NCBI RefSeq assembly: GCF_002088235.1
Contig: NZ_AQQV01000003.1
Location: forward strand, 558,001-622,000
Direction of reading: 5' to 3'
From: Oceanococcus atlanticus
GTDB lineage: Bacteria > Pseudomonadota > Gammaproteobacteria > Nevskiales > Oceanococcaceae
DNA: 64,000 bases
The translations under genes were made by a program, and so were the position numbers. Below the pieces are notes generated by a model. The model worked only from the letters and a program-made list of their open reading frames with translations. It had not been told where the DNA came from and searched no databases. Positions 63,988 through 64,000 of this stretch are shown piece after piece. Within the stretch, counting starts at the first letter, position 1, and the number at the start of each line of letters is the position of its first letter.

Positions 63988-64000
63988 GGACAACATTGCG

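Overview
The window is about 60% GC and densely packed. It carries genes typical of a free-living Gram-negative gammaproteobacterium: the nadA-glyA-nrdR-rib-nusB-thiL-pgpA block, FmdB-DUF502-aspS, TonB receptors, porins, RND efflux and many lipoproteins. Compatible-solute genes (a glucosylglycerate operon and a BCCT carrier) suggest a marine or salt-exposed habitat. Several lipid-linked short-chain dehydrogenases and an AraC regulator with an Arabinose_bd domain recall Nevskiales/Salinisphaerales-type bacteria, but that placement is only inference. I see no phage, insertion sequence, CRISPR array or rRNA, and no gene-free stretch above 300 bases.

Positions 1-7157 hold an outer-membrane uptake module read leftward: a TonB-dependent receptor with a carboxypeptidase-like N-terminal domain, a lipoprotein made of two copies of one ~430-residue unit, a DUF3450 coiled-coil protein and the start of a TtpC-like ExbB protein. 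The receptor promoter region has a good Pho-box match followed by a -10 element, so the module may respond to phosphate starvation. Positions 7158-9217 read rightward: an M14-type metallopeptidase, tRNA-Pro(TGG) and folD.

Positions 9247-23208 are a long leftward housekeeping block: FmdB-DUF502-aspS-lipoprotein, nadA-glyA-nrdR-ribD-ribE-ribBX-ribH-nusB-thiL-pgpA, then cysS. The ribB product is the RibBX type, whose C-terminal half has lost the GTP cyclohydrolase II zinc cysteines. Next come an SDR and a lipoprotein (23347-25044).

Positions 25174-29750 form a four-gene, translationally coupled operon for a complete glucosylglycerate cycle: glycerate kinase, phosphatase, GT81 synthase and GH13_18 phosphorylase. 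After it come msrB, DUF2007, Mpo1-like, SDR and Crp-like genes. Positions 32751-41949 hold a GlyGly-CTERM subtilase, a CehA/McbA-type PHP lipoprotein, a cold-shock protein, an AraC regulator, and a divergent operon of two SDRs that lack the catalytic Tyr followed by two tautomerase-like proteins. Then come YgiQ, a desaturase/ferredoxin-reductase pair with two matching FabR/DesT-like operators, a gamma-glutamylcyclotransferase, a secreted methyltransferase, a BCCT carrier and a porin.

Positions 50914-54300 form a tight operon of PLDc_N peptide, AI-2E transporter, amidoligase, class I glutamine amidotransferase and YqaA-like membrane protein, which may make an unknown gamma-glutamyl-type compound. 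An RND pump, adaptor and GbsR-like regulator follow, with a perfect palindrome at the regulator promoter. After DUF3228 and a PQQ-type sugar dehydrogenase comes an HvfA-HvfB-HvfC RiPP locus. Its precursor is an exact array of 15 pentapeptides, 12 of them with the E-x-K/R-C-G motif. A last SDR closes the window.
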